The notes: generated by a model from the letters alone, not told the origin. A stretch of DNA of 17,009 nt from Planctomycetes bacterium UBA1662 (GCA_002320775.1 DCKY01000216.1:1-17009), one strand, 5' to 3'; positions 6,074 through 16,000 are shown, counted from the stretch's first letter. Program-made: numbers and translations.

Positions 6074-7483
6074 TCAGCCGGTGGCCGGGGCCGCATCGCT
6101 GAGCATCAGCAGGACAAAGAGAAGGAAGATAAAAGAAGAGGAGATGTCCACCGTGATCGTTACGAAGGGGCCGGAGGCGATCGCCGGGTCGATGCCAAAT
6201 CTCCGGCAGAAGACCGGAACAAGGGCGCCGATGACCGCCGCCCAGGCGATCGAGGCAAAGAGACCGAAGACCACCACAAGGATGGTATCCAACCCGTACT
6301 TTTCCTGGAAGAAAAGCGACAGCACCAGGCCGACGAGGACGGCAATCACCATGCCGATCAACAGGCCGATGAGTAACTCCTGCCACACCGCTCGGGATAT
6401 TCGACCCGGGTAGATCTCTCCGGTGGCGAGGCCCCGGACGAAGACTGTGGAGGTGACCACGGCGACATTTCCGGAGAGTCCGCTGATAAGATGGACGATC
6501 GGAAGCACCATCAACATGAGGCCGGGCAGGGTGATCAGCTCCTTGAAGCGTTCCTGTACCAACAGCACCCCGATACAACCGGTAAGAGTCACCAGCAGGA
6601 AAGGAAGGCGCTTCGCCACACCCACATAGATCGGTTCGTAGTAAGGATGGATGGCGGTCGTTCCGGCCATGCGGAGCATGTCCTCGCTATGCTCGTCCTG
6701 GACCGCGTCCAGCACATCGTCAAAGGTGACGATTCCGCGAATGCTGCCGCTTGAATCAACCACCGGGATAACAGACAGGTTGTACTTATCGACAACGGCG
6801 GCAACCTCTTCCCTGTCGGTTTCGACCTTGACCTTGACGATGTCGGTCTCCATGTATTCCTCGACGGCGGTTTCCGGGCGCGCCTTGAGAAGGTTCCTGA
6901 TCGAGACCACGCCCTTGAGCTGACCCTCTCCCGAGATGACGTAAACATAGCTGATCACCTCAGCATTGAGATTGCCCTGGATGGTCGCCAGGGCCTCTCC
7001 GCTCGTGGCGCCGAGGGGAGCGGCCAGGAAATCCGAGGTCATCATCCCGCCGGCGCTGTCAGGTTCGTACCGCCGGAGCTCTCGTACATCCTCGGCCTCC
7101 TCCTCCTCGAGGTCGGAGATAATCCGCTCCTGCTCCGCTTCGGAAAGCTCGTCGAGGGCATCAACGAGATCGTCAACCGGCATCTCCCCGATGACCTCGC
7201 TACGCTCCTCTTCACTCAAACCTTCCAGCAAATCCGAACGAGTCTGTTGATCGGTTTCTTCAAGAACCGTGGCACGACTCTCAACCGAGGGCAGAGCCTT
7301 GAAGATGGCCAGCCGCTCCTCGGTATCCAGATCACCCAGCACCACCGCGACATCTTCAGGCGCAACCCGATTCAGGCAGCCCTTCAAGGCGGCGAGATCT
7401 TCTTCGCCGAGTATGCTGAGGGAAACCAGCGTCTCCCTGAGCGCCACGGCGCGATCCTGTGTAGAGCTTTCGTATTGGGCCAT
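6074..7483 (-). CDS. mgtE: MgtE-family magnesium transporter
   Basis: 469 residues, typical length. Order of parts: an acidic alpha-helical MgtE N domain (about 35-140), a linker with EPDSAGGMM (140-148), two CBS domains (about 145-200 and 205-262, ending TFDDVLDAV), then five transmembrane helices (about 290-308, 318-342, 365-390, 398-425, 437-462). Family pore signatures are present: PIVHLISGLSGNVAV in helix 2 and IDPAIASGPFVTITVD in helix 5, where Asp446 fits the conserved pore Asp. In characterised MgtE the acidic N and CBS domains bind Mg2+ and close the channel. All are intact here. The ribosome site before the ATG is poor. I recognise no M-box riboswitch in the 188-base upstream gap. 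It heads an operon with the ROK kinase. Confidence 0.95.
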   Translation of the reverse strand: MAQYESSTQDRAVALRETLVSLSILGEEDLAALKGCLNRVAPEDVAVVLGDLDTEERLAIFKALPSVESRATVLEETDQQTRSDLLEGLSEEERSEVIGEMPVDDLVDALDELSEAEQERIISDLEEEEAEDVRELRRYEPDSAGGMMTSDFLAAPLGATSGEALATIQGNLNAEVISYVYVISGEGQLKGVVSIRNLLKARPETAVEEYMETDIVKVKVETDREEVAAVVDKYNLSVIPVVDSSGSIRGIVTFDDVLDAVQDEHSEDMLRMAGTTAIHPYYEPIYVGVAKRLPFLLVTLTGCIGVLLVQERFKELITLPGLMLMVLPIVHLISGLSGNVAVVTSTVFVRGLATGEIYPGRISRAVWQELLIGLLIGMVIAVLVGLVLSLFFQEKYGLDTILVVVFGLFASIAWAAVIGALVPVFCRRFGIDPAIASGPFVTITVDISSSFIFLLFVLLMLSDAAPATG

Positions 7484-7671
7484 TGGACTGTCCGCTTCAA
7501 AGTGCCAGAGAGACCTTTTTTTCCCCGACAGGAATAAAGATCAAGCTAATTCCAACTCAGGGCAGGAGATCCCCTCCCCGTCCACGGCGGATAAGTTTGA
7601 AGAAGCCCCCTCTCACCGGAGTATAGTTATATATAGAGGCAAATCAATCGCCCGCCAAAAGAGGCTGCGGA
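7484..7671. other. Divergent intergenic region between mgtE (minus) and rfbC (plus)
   Basis: This 188-base region must hold the promoters of both divergent genes. On the plus strand TTGAAG (7597-7602) and the AT-rich run TATAGTTATATATA (7622-7635) form a loose promoter. The spacer to TATAGT is 19 bases, or 17 to AGTATA at 7620-7625. GAGG at 7661-7664 is the rfbC ribosome site. On the minus strand I find no convincing -10/-35 pair for mgtE. No ORF or RNA gene is evident. Confidence 0.35.
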
Positions 7672-8295
7672 ATGACTGACGGGAAAGAAAACAACCCTGA
7701 CGAAGAATGGCTGGACAGCGGCAAGCTGCCCCGCTTCATCTCCCAGGCCATCCCTGGTGTCCTGCTGATAGAACCCCGGGTCCATCGCGACGAACGCGGC
7801 TTCTTTTTCGAATCATATAACTCGGCAGCCTGGAAAGATGCCGGAATAAAAGACGACCTGGGTCAGGACAATCACTCCTTCTCCACCGCCGGAGTCCTGC
7901 GGGGCCTTCATGCCCAGGTTGAGCGGCCACAGGCAAAACTGGTTCGCGTCATCGAAGGGGAGATTTACGACGTCGCTGTTGATATCCGGCCGGGATCACC
8001 GAGCTTCGGGCAATGGGTGGCTGCTGTCCTCTCGGCGGAAAACTTCCGCCAGCTCTACATCCCGCCGGGATTCGCCCATGGTTTCTGCGTCCAGAGCCCG
8101 CGGGCCCAGGTGATCTACAAGGTCAGCGGATCGTGGGACCCCGCGGATGAAATCACCATCGCCTGGGACGACCCCCAGCTCGCGATCGACTGGCCGGTGG
8201 AGAAACCTGTCATCTCTGAAAAAGACCGCTGCGGAGTCAGCCTTGCCGAGGCGAACGACCGTCTCGGGCCCTCGGACGGGGGGACGGAATCTTGA
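7672..8295 (+). CDS. rfbC: dTDP-4-dehydrorhamnose 3,5-epimerase (RmlC/RfbC family)
   Basis: 207 residues, with an N-terminal extension of about 18 polar residues. Cupin-fold RmlC signatures run in order: ERGFFFESY (41-49), QDNHSFSTAGVLRGLH (65-80, with catalytic-base His80), KLVRVIEGEIYDVAVDIR (89-106), YIPPGFAHGF (129-138) and AIDWP (171-175). The enzyme epimerises C3 and C5 of dTDP-4-keto-6-deoxyglucose in the cytoplasm, the third step of dTDP-L-rhamnose synthesis. The usual YK..x.YYxP segment reads YKVSGSWDP (149-157), so Trp155 stands where the conserved catalytic Tyr is expected. GLHYQ reads GLHAQ. GAGG 7 bases upstream supports the ATG. It overlaps rfbD by TTGA. rfbA and rfbB are not in the window. 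Confidence 0.88.
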   Translation: MTDGKENNPDEEWLDSGKLPRFISQAIPGVLLIEPRVHRDERGFFFESYNSAAWKDAGIKDDLGQDNHSFSTAGVLRGLHAQVERPQAKLVRVIEGEIYDVAVDIRPGSPSFGQWVAAVLSAENFRQLYIPPGFAHGFCVQSPRAQVIYKVSGSWDPADEITIAWDDPQLAIDWPVEKPVISEKDRCGVSLAEANDRLGPSDGGTES

Positions 8296-9125
8296 AGATC
8301 CTCATCGCCGGGGCGGCGGGGCGACTGGGAAGAGCCCTGGCCGACCCCCTGGAGAAACGATGGCAGGTTGTCTCGCTCACCAGGGACGAGCTCGACATCA
8401 CCTCAGAGAGCGCCGTCAGGGCGGCGCTGGACAACCACCAGCCGGGGCTCGTCATCAACGCCGCAGCCTTTACCGATGTCGATGGGGCGGAGTCTCGGCC
8501 GGAGGCCGCCCGCGAAGCCAACGCGCTCGGACCGCGAAACCTGGCCAGGGAGACACTGCGGCGGAAGGCCGCGCTGCTGAGCTTCTCGACCGACTACGTC
8601 TTCGATGGAGCCAAGGAGACCGCCTATGATGAGAACGATGCCCCGGCCCCTCTCTCGGTGTACGGAGAGAGCAAGCTTGCGGGAGAGGAGGAGATCCGCA
8701 GGCACAATCCCCGCCACTTCATCGTTCGAACCGCCTGGCTCTACGACAACCGGGGAGAGAGCTTCGCAAAGAAGGCCATCGAGCTCGCCGCGAATCATGC
8801 CGAGGTGCGAATCGTCGATGACCAGCGCGGCTCGCCAACCTTCGTCCCCCACCTTGCCGGCGCGGTCGCTCGGCTCGCGGCGACCGACGCCTTCGGCACC
8901 CATCACATCGCCGGAAGCGGGGGATGCAGCCGGCTGGAGTTCGCAGGTGAGCTCTATGACCGCCTGGGAATCTCCACCCGCCTGGTCGCCGCGAAGACCG
9001 CTGATTTTCCCGCCGCGGCTCGAAGGCCATCCAACTCTGAGCTCACCACTTCGCGCCAGCGCACCATCGAGCTGCCGCCCTGGCGCGAAGGAGTAGCCGA
9101 GTTCGCCAGCCGGGCAAGAGACTAA
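8292..9125 (+). CDS. rfbD: dTDP-4-dehydrorhamnose reductase (RmlD/RfbD family)
   Basis: 277 residues, near the usual 285-300. It is an SDR-type Rossmann protein: ILIAGAAGRLG carries G7-x-x-G10-x-x-G13 for NAD(P)H, DELDITS (32-38) is a family motif, and NAAAFTDVDGAE (56-67) follows. Catalytic Thr100 lies in FSTDYVFDG, and Tyr124 and Lys128 in VYGESKLAGE. The downstream family motifs VRTAWLY (145-151), DQRGSPTF (177-184) and RPSNSEL (245-251) are present. It reduces dTDP-4-keto-L-rhamnose to dTDP-L-rhamnose. Translation starts at TTG inside the rfbC stop (TTGA, 8292-8295), preceded by a G-rich stretch, so it is coupled to rfbC. Its 3' end overlaps the convergent oxoprolinase gene by 4 bases. 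Confidence 0.92.
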   Translation: MKILIAGAAGRLGRALADPLEKRWQVVSLTRDELDITSESAVRAALDNHQPGLVINAAAFTDVDGAESRPEAAREANALGPRNLARETLRRKAALLSFSTDYVFDGAKETAYDENDAPAPLSVYGESKLAGEEEIRRHNPRHFIVRTAWLYDNRGESFAKKAIELAANHAEVRIVDDQRGSPTFVPHLAGAVARLAATDAFGTHHIAGSGGCSRLEFAGELYDRLGISTRLVAAKTADFPAAARRPSNSELTTSRQRTIELPPWREGVAEFASRARD

Positions 9126-12100
9126 TCCCCCTGCGGGGCTCCCCAGCCGCCGCCGCCCGGCGTTTCAATCCTCAGCCTGTCTCCCACCCTCGCGCTGAAG
9201 GTCGTCACCGCGGGAAGCTCCTCCCACTCCTTCGCGCCCGGGCGCAGCAGAAGATTCTTCCCGGGCTCCCCGGGGGATCCTCCCGCCGCCCCATAGGGCC
9301 CCCGTGCTCGCCGCTGACTCAGGATCGACACCTCAACCTCCTCGAGAAACTCAAGCTCGCGGATGACTCCATCCCCGCCCGGGAAGCTGCCCACGCCGCC
9401 TGAGCCCGCCCGCAGGCTGAATTGATGCAGCCGGACCGGGTAACGACGCTCAAGAACCTCCGGGTCGGTGATCCGGGTATTGGTCATATGAGTGTGAACT
9501 CCAGCAGCGCCCGGGAAGCCCTCTCCGGCTCCGGCGCCCCCGGCGATGGTCTCGTAATACCCGAAGCTTTCATTGCCGAACAGCAGGTTGTTCATCGTCC
9601 CCTGGCTGGCCGCCGCGACCCCGAGAGCGCCCAGCACCACGTCGACAAGCCTCTGCGAGGTCTCGACGTTGCCCGCCGCCACCGCCGCGCATTCGGCCGG
9701 GTCGGACGCCGGCGGGGGGTTGAGGAAGCTCTCCGGAAGGATAAGCTCAAGGGGCTCCAGGACCCCGGCATTGAGCGGTATGTCATTATCGATGAGGCAA
9801 CGAAAACAGTACAGAACAGCGCTCGAAACGATGGCCGGGGTGGCGTTGAAGTTGTTGTCGAGAACGCCCGCCGTGCCGGTGAAATCAAGCAGCGCCCGGC
9901 TCTCGCCCACCTCCATCCTGAGAGCGATTTTCGTCCCGTCATCGAGCTCATCCTCAAAGGTTCGAGTGCCCCGAGACAGCCGGTCGAGGTGAGATTCCAT
10001 CAGGCGGCGGGCGGCAGCCTGTATGTGGGCCATATATCCCAGGACGGTTGCCCGGCCGCGGACGGTGATGAGCTCTTCGAGCCGCCGCGCGCCGGCCCTG
10101 TTCGCCGCGACCTGGGCCTCGATATCGGCCAGGTTCTCCCGTGGACATCGAGATGGCCATGGCCCGGCAAGAAGAATCTTCTCGAGCTCGTCAAACCTGG
10201 GAACCCCGGCCTCGATGACCTTGAAACTCCTCAGCAGCACCCCCTCCTCTGAGAGGTTCTTCGAATCGGGAGCCATCGAGCCCGGACGGCGGCCGCCGAT
10301 CTCCGCATGATGCGCCCTGCTGGCGGTATAGAAGAGAAGCTCAGCGGTCTCAGCATCAAAAACGGGCGTTACAACCGTGACATCAGGAAGATGGGAGCCG
10401 CCAAGAAATGGATCGTTGGTAACGATCACATCGCCGGGAGCGAGGTCGGAAACCCGCCGGGAGACCTGGCGGACACACTCTCCCATGGCGCCGAGGTGAA
10501 CGGGTATATGGGGAGCGTTGGCTACGAGGCCGCCGTCTGAGTCAAAAACGGCGCAGGAAAAATCAAGCCGCTCCCTCACATTCGTCGATACGGCGGAATT
10601 CTCGAGGGCCACCCCCATCTCCTCGGCAATCGAAGCGAAATGCAGATGAAAGATCTCCAGCTGGACAGGATCGGGCTCTTCCGCGGCGTCGCAGGCGGAG
10701 GAGACCCTCGGCTTGTCCATTCTCTCGAGCACCAGGTGACCCGATGGATGCCTGGCCGCAGTCCAGCCGGGCGCCACGACGATGGTGTGATAGGCCGAAG
10801 CGATGATCGCCGGACCGGCTACGGACGCGCCCTGCTCGAGAGAGGCCTCATCGAATACGGCGACATCCACCCAGGCTCCCGCGAAGAAAGCCCGGCGAGA
10901 ACCGGGAGTCTCGGTCGCGGACGAAGGTGCCGGCCCTTCCTCGAAACGCTCCTCGCCGATACCCGCGGAGCAGGTAACTCTCGCGGTCACCAGCTCCAGC
11001 TCTCGACCTGGATGGGTGAAGCCGTAGCGTCTCTCGTGAGCTTTCTCGAAGGCTTCCCTGCAATGGTCCAGCGTGGTCTCCACCTCGATGGTCGAGTCCT
11101 GGCCACTGTAGCGCAGGTCGAAGGCACGACGCGGCGCGGCCAGGAGTTGTTCGTCCATGCCATCCAGAAGCAGCTCGCTCCTCGCGTTCTCCTCAAGATC
11201 GCTCATAAGCTCTTCAAGACAAGAGGGTGAAATGTTTTCGACCAGCTCGAGAACCGGCCGCTCGACGATCCGCGTAACATCCGCCTGCGAAGCTCCCCGG
11301 GCGCTCAAGACTCCGGCCAGGGCGGGAACGAGCACCTTCACGATGCCCAGCTCGTCGGCGACGGCGCAGGCGTGCTGCGCGCCGGCCCCCCCAAAGGCTA
11401 CCAGCGGGTATTCCCGCACATCGTAGCCCCGCGCGAGGCTGATCCTGCGAATAGCCGCGGCCATACGCTGGTTGGCGATATCAAGATAGCCGGCGGCGAT
11501 CTCCTCCAGGCTCTTCTCGTACCCCCGCCCATGGAGACTCGAGGCCATCGCGTCAAGACAGCGGCTGACCGCGGCCTCATCGAGAGGAAAAGGAAACCGG
11601 TCGGCGGGAATTCTCCCGAGAAAGAAATTCAGATCGGTGATCGCCAGCTCACCTCCCGCCCCATAGCAGGCCGGCCCCGGCATCGAACCTGCGCTGCGCG
11701 GCCCAACGGTCAACTTCTCTCCGTCAAACCCGCAGATGGAGCCGCCGCCGGCGGCAACGGTCTCGATCGCGAGCAGCGGAGCGGCTATCCTCACGCCCGC
11801 CTTGACCGCCTCGTATTCCATTTCAAAGCCGCCATCCCAGCGGCTCACATCGGTGCTGGTTCCACCCATGTCGAAGGCGATCGCGCAGGAGCAACCGGCC
11901 TCCCTCGCCACCTGCGCGGAACCCACCACCCCGCCCGCCGGTCCGCTGAGAACAGCGTCCTTGCCGCGGAAGAGGCGAGGCGAGCAGAGCCCCCCGGCGC
12001 TGGTGAGCAGCCGCAGCGAGGCGGAGGGAGCCGCCTCGGCAATCGAATCGACATAGCCCCTGATGACCGGCCCCAGGTAGGCATCGACCAGCGAGGTGTC

Positions 12101-12937
12101 TCCGCGTGAGACCATCCTCGGGGACGAGGATGAGGCACTGGAGCGCACCACCTCGGAGAAATTGAATCCAAGAGCCAGCTCCGCAAGCGCCTCCTCATGC
12201 GCCGGGTTGGACGCCGAGTGGAGCAGGCAGATGGAGATCGCCTCCGTACCCGCGGCCTCGAGCTCAGCCAGCACGGCCGCCGCCCGGTCGAGATCCAGCG
12301 GCTCGAGCTCGTCCCCGTTGGCGCTGATGCGGCCGGGGATCTCACGCGCCGCGTTAAAAAGCGGCTGGGGCTTCCTGATCTCGAGATCGAAGATTCGCGG
12401 ACGGTCCTGGTTACCGATCAGCAGCAGGTCTCCGAAGCCCGGGGTGGTAAGAACGGCAGTCCGGGCGCCGTCTCTCTCGAGCAGAGCGTTGGTTCCGCGC
12501 GTGGTCCCCAGCCGCAGGTCAACCTCGCCGAGGTCCTCATCCAGGCGAAGGCACATCAGCATGCGCATACACAATAGCGGCGCTTCCTCCGGGGAACGAA
12601 GCTCCCAGGAGTGGGCCTCAGCCGGGGTAAGCAGCTTTTCTGAGGTGACAATGGCCCCGTCTGCCCCGCTGGAACCCGACACCTCCGCACGCTCCAGCTC
12701 GGAGCCATCGGCGGCCAGGAGCCGCAGCTCGAAGCCCCGGAAAAAGTCATTCGGTTCGCAACGCAGGCTCTTATCGCGAAGGCCGTCGGCCCCGGCCGTC
12801 TCCACATTGCCCTTGAGGGCCGCCGAGCTCAGAACCTTCAGGATACGAAGCTCTCCCCCGGGAGTCCGTGCGACGCAATCGGTGAAGGTGCCTCCTACAT
12901 CGATGGAAAAACACCAGCCTGGGCTTGTCTTGCTCAT
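9122..12937 (-). CDS. Fused HyuA-HyuB hydantoinase / 5-oxoprolinase (ATP-hydrolysing)
   Basis: 1271 residues, the normal size for a full-length OPLAH-type fusion. HyuA-type N domain (about 9-215): SIDVGGTFTDC (11-21) and LRLGTTRGTNALLERDG (141-157). HyuA core (about 235-545): LLTSAGGL (310-317), LSGPAGGVVGS (330-340), FDMGGTSTDVS (355-365), VAAGGGSI (394-401) and PGPACYGAGG (420-429). A C-terminal HyuA subdomain runs to about 740. HyuB part (about 755-1265): ENSAVSTNVRERLDFSCAVF (779-798), HIPVHLGAMGE (810-820), VTNDPFLGGSHLPDVTVV (839-856) and the Gly-rich end TPGGGGWG. Such enzymes use ATP to open cyclic amides such as 5-oxo-L-proline, in the cytoplasm. No signal peptide is present. The ribosome site is poor. 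It lies 65 bases after the metzincin gene, so co-transcription is likely. The precise substrate (oxoproline or hydantoin) is not fixed by sequence. Confidence 0.92.
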   Translation of the reverse strand: MSKTSPGWCFSIDVGGTFTDCVARTPGGELRILKVLSSAALKGNVETAGADGLRDKSLRCEPNDFFRGFELRLLAADGSELERAEVSGSSGADGAIVTSEKLLTPAEAHSWELRSPEEAPLLCMRMLMCLRLDEDLGEVDLRLGTTRGTNALLERDGARTAVLTTPGFGDLLLIGNQDRPRIFDLEIRKPQPLFNAAREIPGRISANGDELEPLDLDRAAAVLAELEAAGTEAISICLLHSASNPAHEEALAELALGFNFSEVVRSSASSSSPRMVSRGDTSLVDAYLGPVIRGYVDSIAEAAPSASLRLLTSAGGLCSPRLFRGKDAVLSGPAGGVVGSAQVAREAGCSCAIAFDMGGTSTDVSRWDGGFEMEYEAVKAGVRIAAPLLAIETVAAGGGSICGFDGEKLTVGPRSAGSMPGPACYGAGGELAITDLNFFLGRIPADRFPFPLDEAAVSRCLDAMASSLHGRGYEKSLEEIAAGYLDIANQRMAAAIRRISLARGYDVREYPLVAFGGAGAQHACAVADELGIVKVLVPALAGVLSARGASQADVTRIVERPVLELVENISPSCLEELMSDLEENARSELLLDGMDEQLLAAPRRAFDLRYSGQDSTIEVETTLDHCREAFEKAHERRYGFTHPGRELELVTARVTCSAGIGEERFEEGPAPSSATETPGSRRAFFAGAWVDVAVFDEASLEQGASVAGPAIIASAYHTIVVAPGWTAARHPSGHLVLERMDKPRVSSACDAAEEPDPVQLEIFHLHFASIAEEMGVALENSAVSTNVRERLDFSCAVFDSDGGLVANAPHIPVHLGAMGECVRQVSRRVSDLAPGDVIVTNDPFLGGSHLPDVTVVTPVFDAETAELLFYTASRAHHAEIGGRRPGSMAPDSKNLSEEGVLLRSFKVIEAGVPRFDELEKILLAGPWPSRCPRENLADIEAQVAANRAGARRLEELITVRGRATVLGYMAHIQAAARRLMESHLDRLSRGTRTFEDELDDGTKIALRMEVGESRALLDFTGTAGVLDNNFNATPAIVSSAVLYCFRCLIDNDIPLNAGVLEPLELILPESFLNPPPASDPAECAAVAAGNVETSQRLVDVVLGALGVAAASQGTMNNLLFGNESFGYYETIAGGAGAGEGFPGAAGVHTHMTNTRITDPEVLERRYPVRLHQFSLRAGSGGVGSFPGGDGVIRELEFLEEVEVSILSQRRARGPYGAAGGSPGEPGKNLLLRPGAKEWEELPAVTTFSARVGDRLRIETPGGGGWGAPQGD

Positions 12938-13002
12938 CAGGAGACGAAGTCTACCCCCACCACCGCCCGCTCGGCAATCAGCATCCGAGGGCGGAGCCGA
13001 GC

Positions 13003-16000
13003 TCAGGCTTCACAGCCGCTGCCCTCACAGGCTCCCAGCTCGTCAGGAGTGGGGTCTTCACCGCAGCTGAACGCGGGCGGAGGCAACGGCTCGGCCCCGC
13101 TGAAGAGATAGCCAAGCAAGCGCACCGCGTCGGTGACAAGGAGCCTTCCATCATCATCTACATCCGCGGCATCCGGACAGGGCAGCTCAACCCCTCCCGC
13201 AAAAAGGGAGAGCAGTATCTTGACCGCATCGGTAATGTCGAGCCCTCCCTCCGCGGTCACATCTCCGCGCCGAAAAAGAACCGGACGCCCAACCGGCTCT
13301 TCTTCACAGGCCGGGCGCGAAACCAGGGACGGAGCTAGCGTCAGCATGAAGGAGAGGTCGGAGCTGTCGCGGCTGGAGTTGTGAACACTCACCGCGAGAA
13401 CATTCTCCCCCTGCCGAAGAAGCCCGCCATCGATATCGAGAGAGGCGACAGCGCTCTCTACCGATCTTGACGCCGTGGTGTTACGCGAGACTGAGCCCCC
13501 GGGCATATTGGCCCGGCCCAGCTCTTCTCCATTGAGATAGACAACGAGGCCGTCATCGTAGACCGCTGTCAGAACAGCCAGGCTCAGCTCGGCAGGGCAG
13601 TCGACCCAGAACGATTTCCTGCAGAAAACGCTGACGTAGCGGTTCCGCATGTCGGCCAGCTCGGTCAGGTCATCTCCGTCTCCATAGCCGATTCCCGCGA
13701 GACCGCGGGGCCAGGCGGAATCATCGAAACCGGGCTCGCTCCAATCCCCGGGGGGCTGCTCTTCTCCCGGCAGGTAGCTCCAGCCCGCGTTTCCTCCGAT
13801 CAGCATATAGGATGCCTCCAGCCGGGGAATCATCGAGAGATCGCCGGAGCCGGAGCCGTTGTTGTGGACCTCGATCGCCAACACGTTGACGCCGGCGCGC
13901 AGCAGTTCCGGAGACAGCTCGAACACCTCGGGCTCCCCGGCCTCACGACTCGAATCCGGCCGCTGGTTCCTGCCGACAGGGCTGCCGGGAAGGCCCATGT
14001 TCTCAGACCGCGCCACCTCGGTGCCGTTCAGATAGGCGACAAAGCCGTCATCGTAGTCGATACTCAGCTCCAGCGTCTCGACGATGCCGGGATTGGCCAC
14101 CTCGAAATTCTTCCGGCAATAGACGGTCAGGTAGCTGTCTTCCATGTCGTCCAGAACGGTCGCATCATCTCCATCTCCGTAGCCGATACCGCTCGGGCCG
14201 GCAAACCAGGAATCATCGGGAACGAAATCGACCTCCCTCCAGTCCTCGTCCACCGCGCGGTTACCCTTGAAATAATCCCACTCGTCTCCAATGGAGACAG
14301 GCTCCCGCCGCTCGATGAGCGGATATTCGACGAGCAGCCTCGGAGCGGAGGCGCCGCTGTCCGATGAGGCAAACTGCCACCCATCGGAGCCAACCGGCAG
14401 GAAGGCCCAGCCGTTATTGGCGGCGGGCTCGAGTGACCAGGCCGCCAGGCTCTCGGTGACGTCAACCTCTACCGTGCCTCCCGCGCCGACCACGTCAGCC
14501 TGCAGCGCGGAAACGGACTCGACCCCCGGCTGGATTCCATCGCCGCCGAAGTCGCTCCAGACGGAAAGCTCGCTCCAGGGCTGAAGCATCCTGTAGATGG
14601 CGGCACCATCGCCGGTATTGGTCGTCTCCAGCTCAAGCCAGGCTCTCTCAATCTCAACCCCGGGAGGCAGCCGCCCCGGCTGCGGTCCGAAGATGTCACC
14701 GAAACGTAACAGCCCCTGGGCGGCGCTTCCCGACCCGCCTGGAAAGTCGCTGTCAATGCGCAGGGTCTGGTCAGCGCCATGCGCTTCAGCCGGTGAAGCC
14801 GCCTCGACATAGGTATCGACCGCTGCCGAATAACCGTCACTGCCCTGTCGGAAGCTCTCCCTTGCCTTGCTTCCGACCAGGATCTCGACATTGATCTCCA
14901 CCTGGTCTACATGAAGCAGCTCTCCATCGTGAGCGACCAGCGATAAGATGTACTGTCCTGACTCTGAAAAAGAGGCCGTTGTCGAAGGCGCGCCGGGATC
15001 TGCGACGACGACCTCACCAGGGCCGCTGATGACCGCCCAGGAGCTCTCCAGCTCGCTGTCCACAGGCAGACCATCATCGCTCACCGTTCCGCGGAGGCGA
15101 ACGGTGTCGCCGAGAAGAACGAGATCCATATCCGCACCCGCCAGCGCCCGGGGACGCTCATTGGGCTCGTCGAGGGCCGGGTAAGCGTAAGTTGAGCAGG
15201 TTCTGTCGGTCTCGTTGATGTCCCTGCAGCAGGAAGCGTACATCAGCGCCCTGGAGTCCTCGACATGTCCGAAGCCGAGCCCGTGGCCGAGCTCGTGCGC
15301 CATCATGCTTCTGTAGCCGGTAGTGCCCAGGCAGCCAACACCCTCGTTGACCACAACGAACCAGCCGGTGATGGTAAGCCAGGTCTCTCCGTCAAAGTTA
15401 TGGGTTGCAGTCGTGATCGGCCCGCCATAGGCGAGCACTCCGCCGCAGCCTTCGATGTCGGCGATATCCGAGCACGGATCACCAAAGAGAATGAAATTGC
15501 TCTCGGCGCCCTGGCTTCGAGCGCAATCGATACCGGGGTCCCTGGAACCGCCAAAGTAGAGGTTGCAGCTCGTACCCGGAATCTCCATCCACAGCTCCAT
15601 GGCCTGCTGAACAATCCAGAAGCCTCCATCGCGTACCGAGGAATCACCCGCGCTATTGCCGTAGATCGTCGCCCATTCGCCCGTGTCAAAACGGCGCCAC
15701 CGCATCTTCCTCCCGTTGTCGGAAAAAATAGAGCAGCCCTCCGGCTGCTCAGCGCCGCCGCCATCTCCTCTGTGAGCCGGCCCTGGGCCCAGCCCCTCCG
15801 AACTCCACTCGACTTCAGCTCCCAGCAGCGCCGGCAGGTAGTTGAGAAATGCCGCCTTGTCAAAAGGCCCGGGGGGCTCGGCCTCCAGCCCATCGGGCCT
15901 TGGCAACAGGCCGGCGGGATGCTCATCGATCGGTGAGAGGAGCTCGCGGCCGGCTGCGGCCGTGGTCTCGACCAGCACTCCGTAGAAGAGCATTGCGGGA

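Noticed and set aside
5354..6376. A 340-codon plus-strand open frame across the ROK and mgtE genes
   Set aside because: The product is low-complexity, rich in Arg/Asp/Glu/His/Gly, and antisense to two clear genes. It spans the ROK-mgtE junction, with no ribosome site of note.
7484..7671. M-box (ykoK) riboswitch upstream of mgtE
   Set aside because: I could not recognise the M-box core in the 188-base gap. Its absence is not proven without a covariance-model search.
9422..10252. A 276-codon plus-strand frame opposite the HyuB domain
   Set aside because: It is antisense to conserved HyuB motifs and has no recognisable domain.
12938..13002. Inverted repeats (GCTCGG/CCGAGC and CCGCCC/GGGCGG) after the metzincin gene as a terminator
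   Set aside because: The two pairings compete and have large loops, and no T-tract follows on the minus strand.
12096..13070. A 324-codon plus-strand frame extending past the start of the oxoprolinase gene
   Set aside because: It is a Ser/Arg/Pro-rich shadow protein antisense to HyuA motifs, and it crosses the intergenic gap and the end of the metzincin gene.
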